From Selenomonadaceae bacterium (GTDB lineage: Bacteria > Bacillota > Negativicutes > Selenomonadales > Selenomonadaceae): a stretch of 7,234 bases of DNA. The stretch lies in contig JAEERZ010000113.1 of NCBI GenBank assembly GCA_016286075.1, positions 1-7,234 of the forward strand, in the 5' to 3' direction. The position numbers and the translations under genes were made by a program. A model generated the notes under the pieces. The model did no database searches, was not told the origin of the DNA, and saw nothing but the letters and a program-made list of their open reading frames with translations. This document shows positions 6,969-7,234 of the stretch, one piece after another (the first letter of the stretch is position 1; every line of letters begins with the position of its first letter).

Positions 6969-6983
6969 GGAAAAATAAATAGT

Positions 6984-6989
6984 GGAGGG
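6984..6989 (+). promoter_or_regulatory. Ribosome binding site of the binding-protein gene
   Basis: GGAGGG lies six bases before the ATG at 6996 and twelve before the next in-frame ATG at 7002. The spacing favours 6996, although both starts leave a working signal peptide. Confidence 0.85.
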
Positions 6990-6995
6990 AAGAGT

Positions 6996-7234
6996 ATGAA
7001 AATGAAAAAAATGTTTGCAGTGCTGATGATGGCCGTCATTGCCTGCGGCCTTTTGGTTGGCTGCGGCGGCGGACAAAAGCCGGCGGAGAAAAAAGAGGCG
7101 ACAAAGCCGATTGTCTTGGGGCTTGACGACAACTTTCCGCCGATGGGGTTTGTGGACGAAAACAACAAGATTGTCGGTTTCGACATCGAACTCGCAACAG
7201 AGGCTGCAAAGCGTCTGAACACGAAGGTCGATTT
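6996..7234 (+). CDS. Amino-acid ABC transporter substrate-binding lipoprotein, 5' part
   Basis: The gene runs off the window; 79 complete codons are visible. The N-terminus is a lipoprotein signal peptide: basic MKMKK, a hydrophobic stretch to residue 21, and the lipobox LVGC with the lipidated cysteine at 23. A glycine/lysine linker (24-38) is followed by the start of a family 3 solute-binding domain (SBP_bac_3), seen in IVLGLDDNFPPMGFVDENN and then KIVGFDIELATEAAKRL, which are typical of polar amino-acid binding proteins. It should be anchored outside the cytoplasmic membrane and hand its ligand to an ABC permease, whose genes would be expected just downstream. The ligand (glutamine, arginine, histidine, cystine or other) cannot be told from this fragment. 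It has its own promoter at 6882-6910. Confidence 0.9.
   Translation, partial: MKMKKMFAVLMMAVIACGLLVGCGGGQKPAEKKEATKPIVLGLDDNFPPMGFVDENNKIVGFDIELATEAAKRLNTKVD

Noticed and set aside
6926..7222. Minus-strand open frame opposite the lipoprotein gene start
   Set aside because: The + strand has a promoter, ribosome binding site, lipobox and binding-protein motifs; the opposite frame has none of these.

Overview
The window looks like ordinary core chromosome of a moderately high-GC, Gram-positive-related bacterium. The strong GGAGG-type ribosome binding sites, the A/T-flanked intrinsic terminator and the flavour of the proteins suggest a Firmicute. I lean towards the class Negativicutes (the Selenomonas/Megasphaera group), because a GlnRS of Escherichia coli type next to these other genes fits that group. 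This taxonomic call is recalled similarity, not a search result. All supported genes lie on the + strand. I see no mobile element, CRISPR array, tRNA, rRNA or phage gene.

Layout: positions 1-636 hold the 3' part of an HD-domain phosphohydrolase gene that starts before the window. Three bases later comes glnS (640-2316), and with no gap after it a 107-residue protein of unknown function (2317-2640). These three genes form a tight operon that ends at a very strong hairpin terminator (2655-2700). The terminator T-run passes straight into promoter-like sequence for leuS (2804-5281). After a 29-base gap comes a NhaC-family membrane antiporter (5311-6828) with no convincing promoter or terminator of its own, so it may be read from the leuS promoter. 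A well-formed promoter (6882-6910) then drives a lipoprotein gene (from 6996, cut by the window end) for the substrate-binding subunit of an amino-acid ABC transporter.

How the genes relate: two genes charge tRNA directly (glnS, leuS), two move solutes across the membrane (the NhaC-family antiporter and the amino-acid binding protein), and one is a probable metal-dependent hydrolase of unknown substrate. They share growth-related housekeeping roles rather than one pathway. I did not find a new multi-gene system. The points most worth checking are the translationally coupled orphan gene behind glnS, the compact terminator/promoter/inverted-repeat arrangement before leuS, a leuS start that an automatic caller could place 42 codons too early, and a drop in GC content in the last third of leuS.
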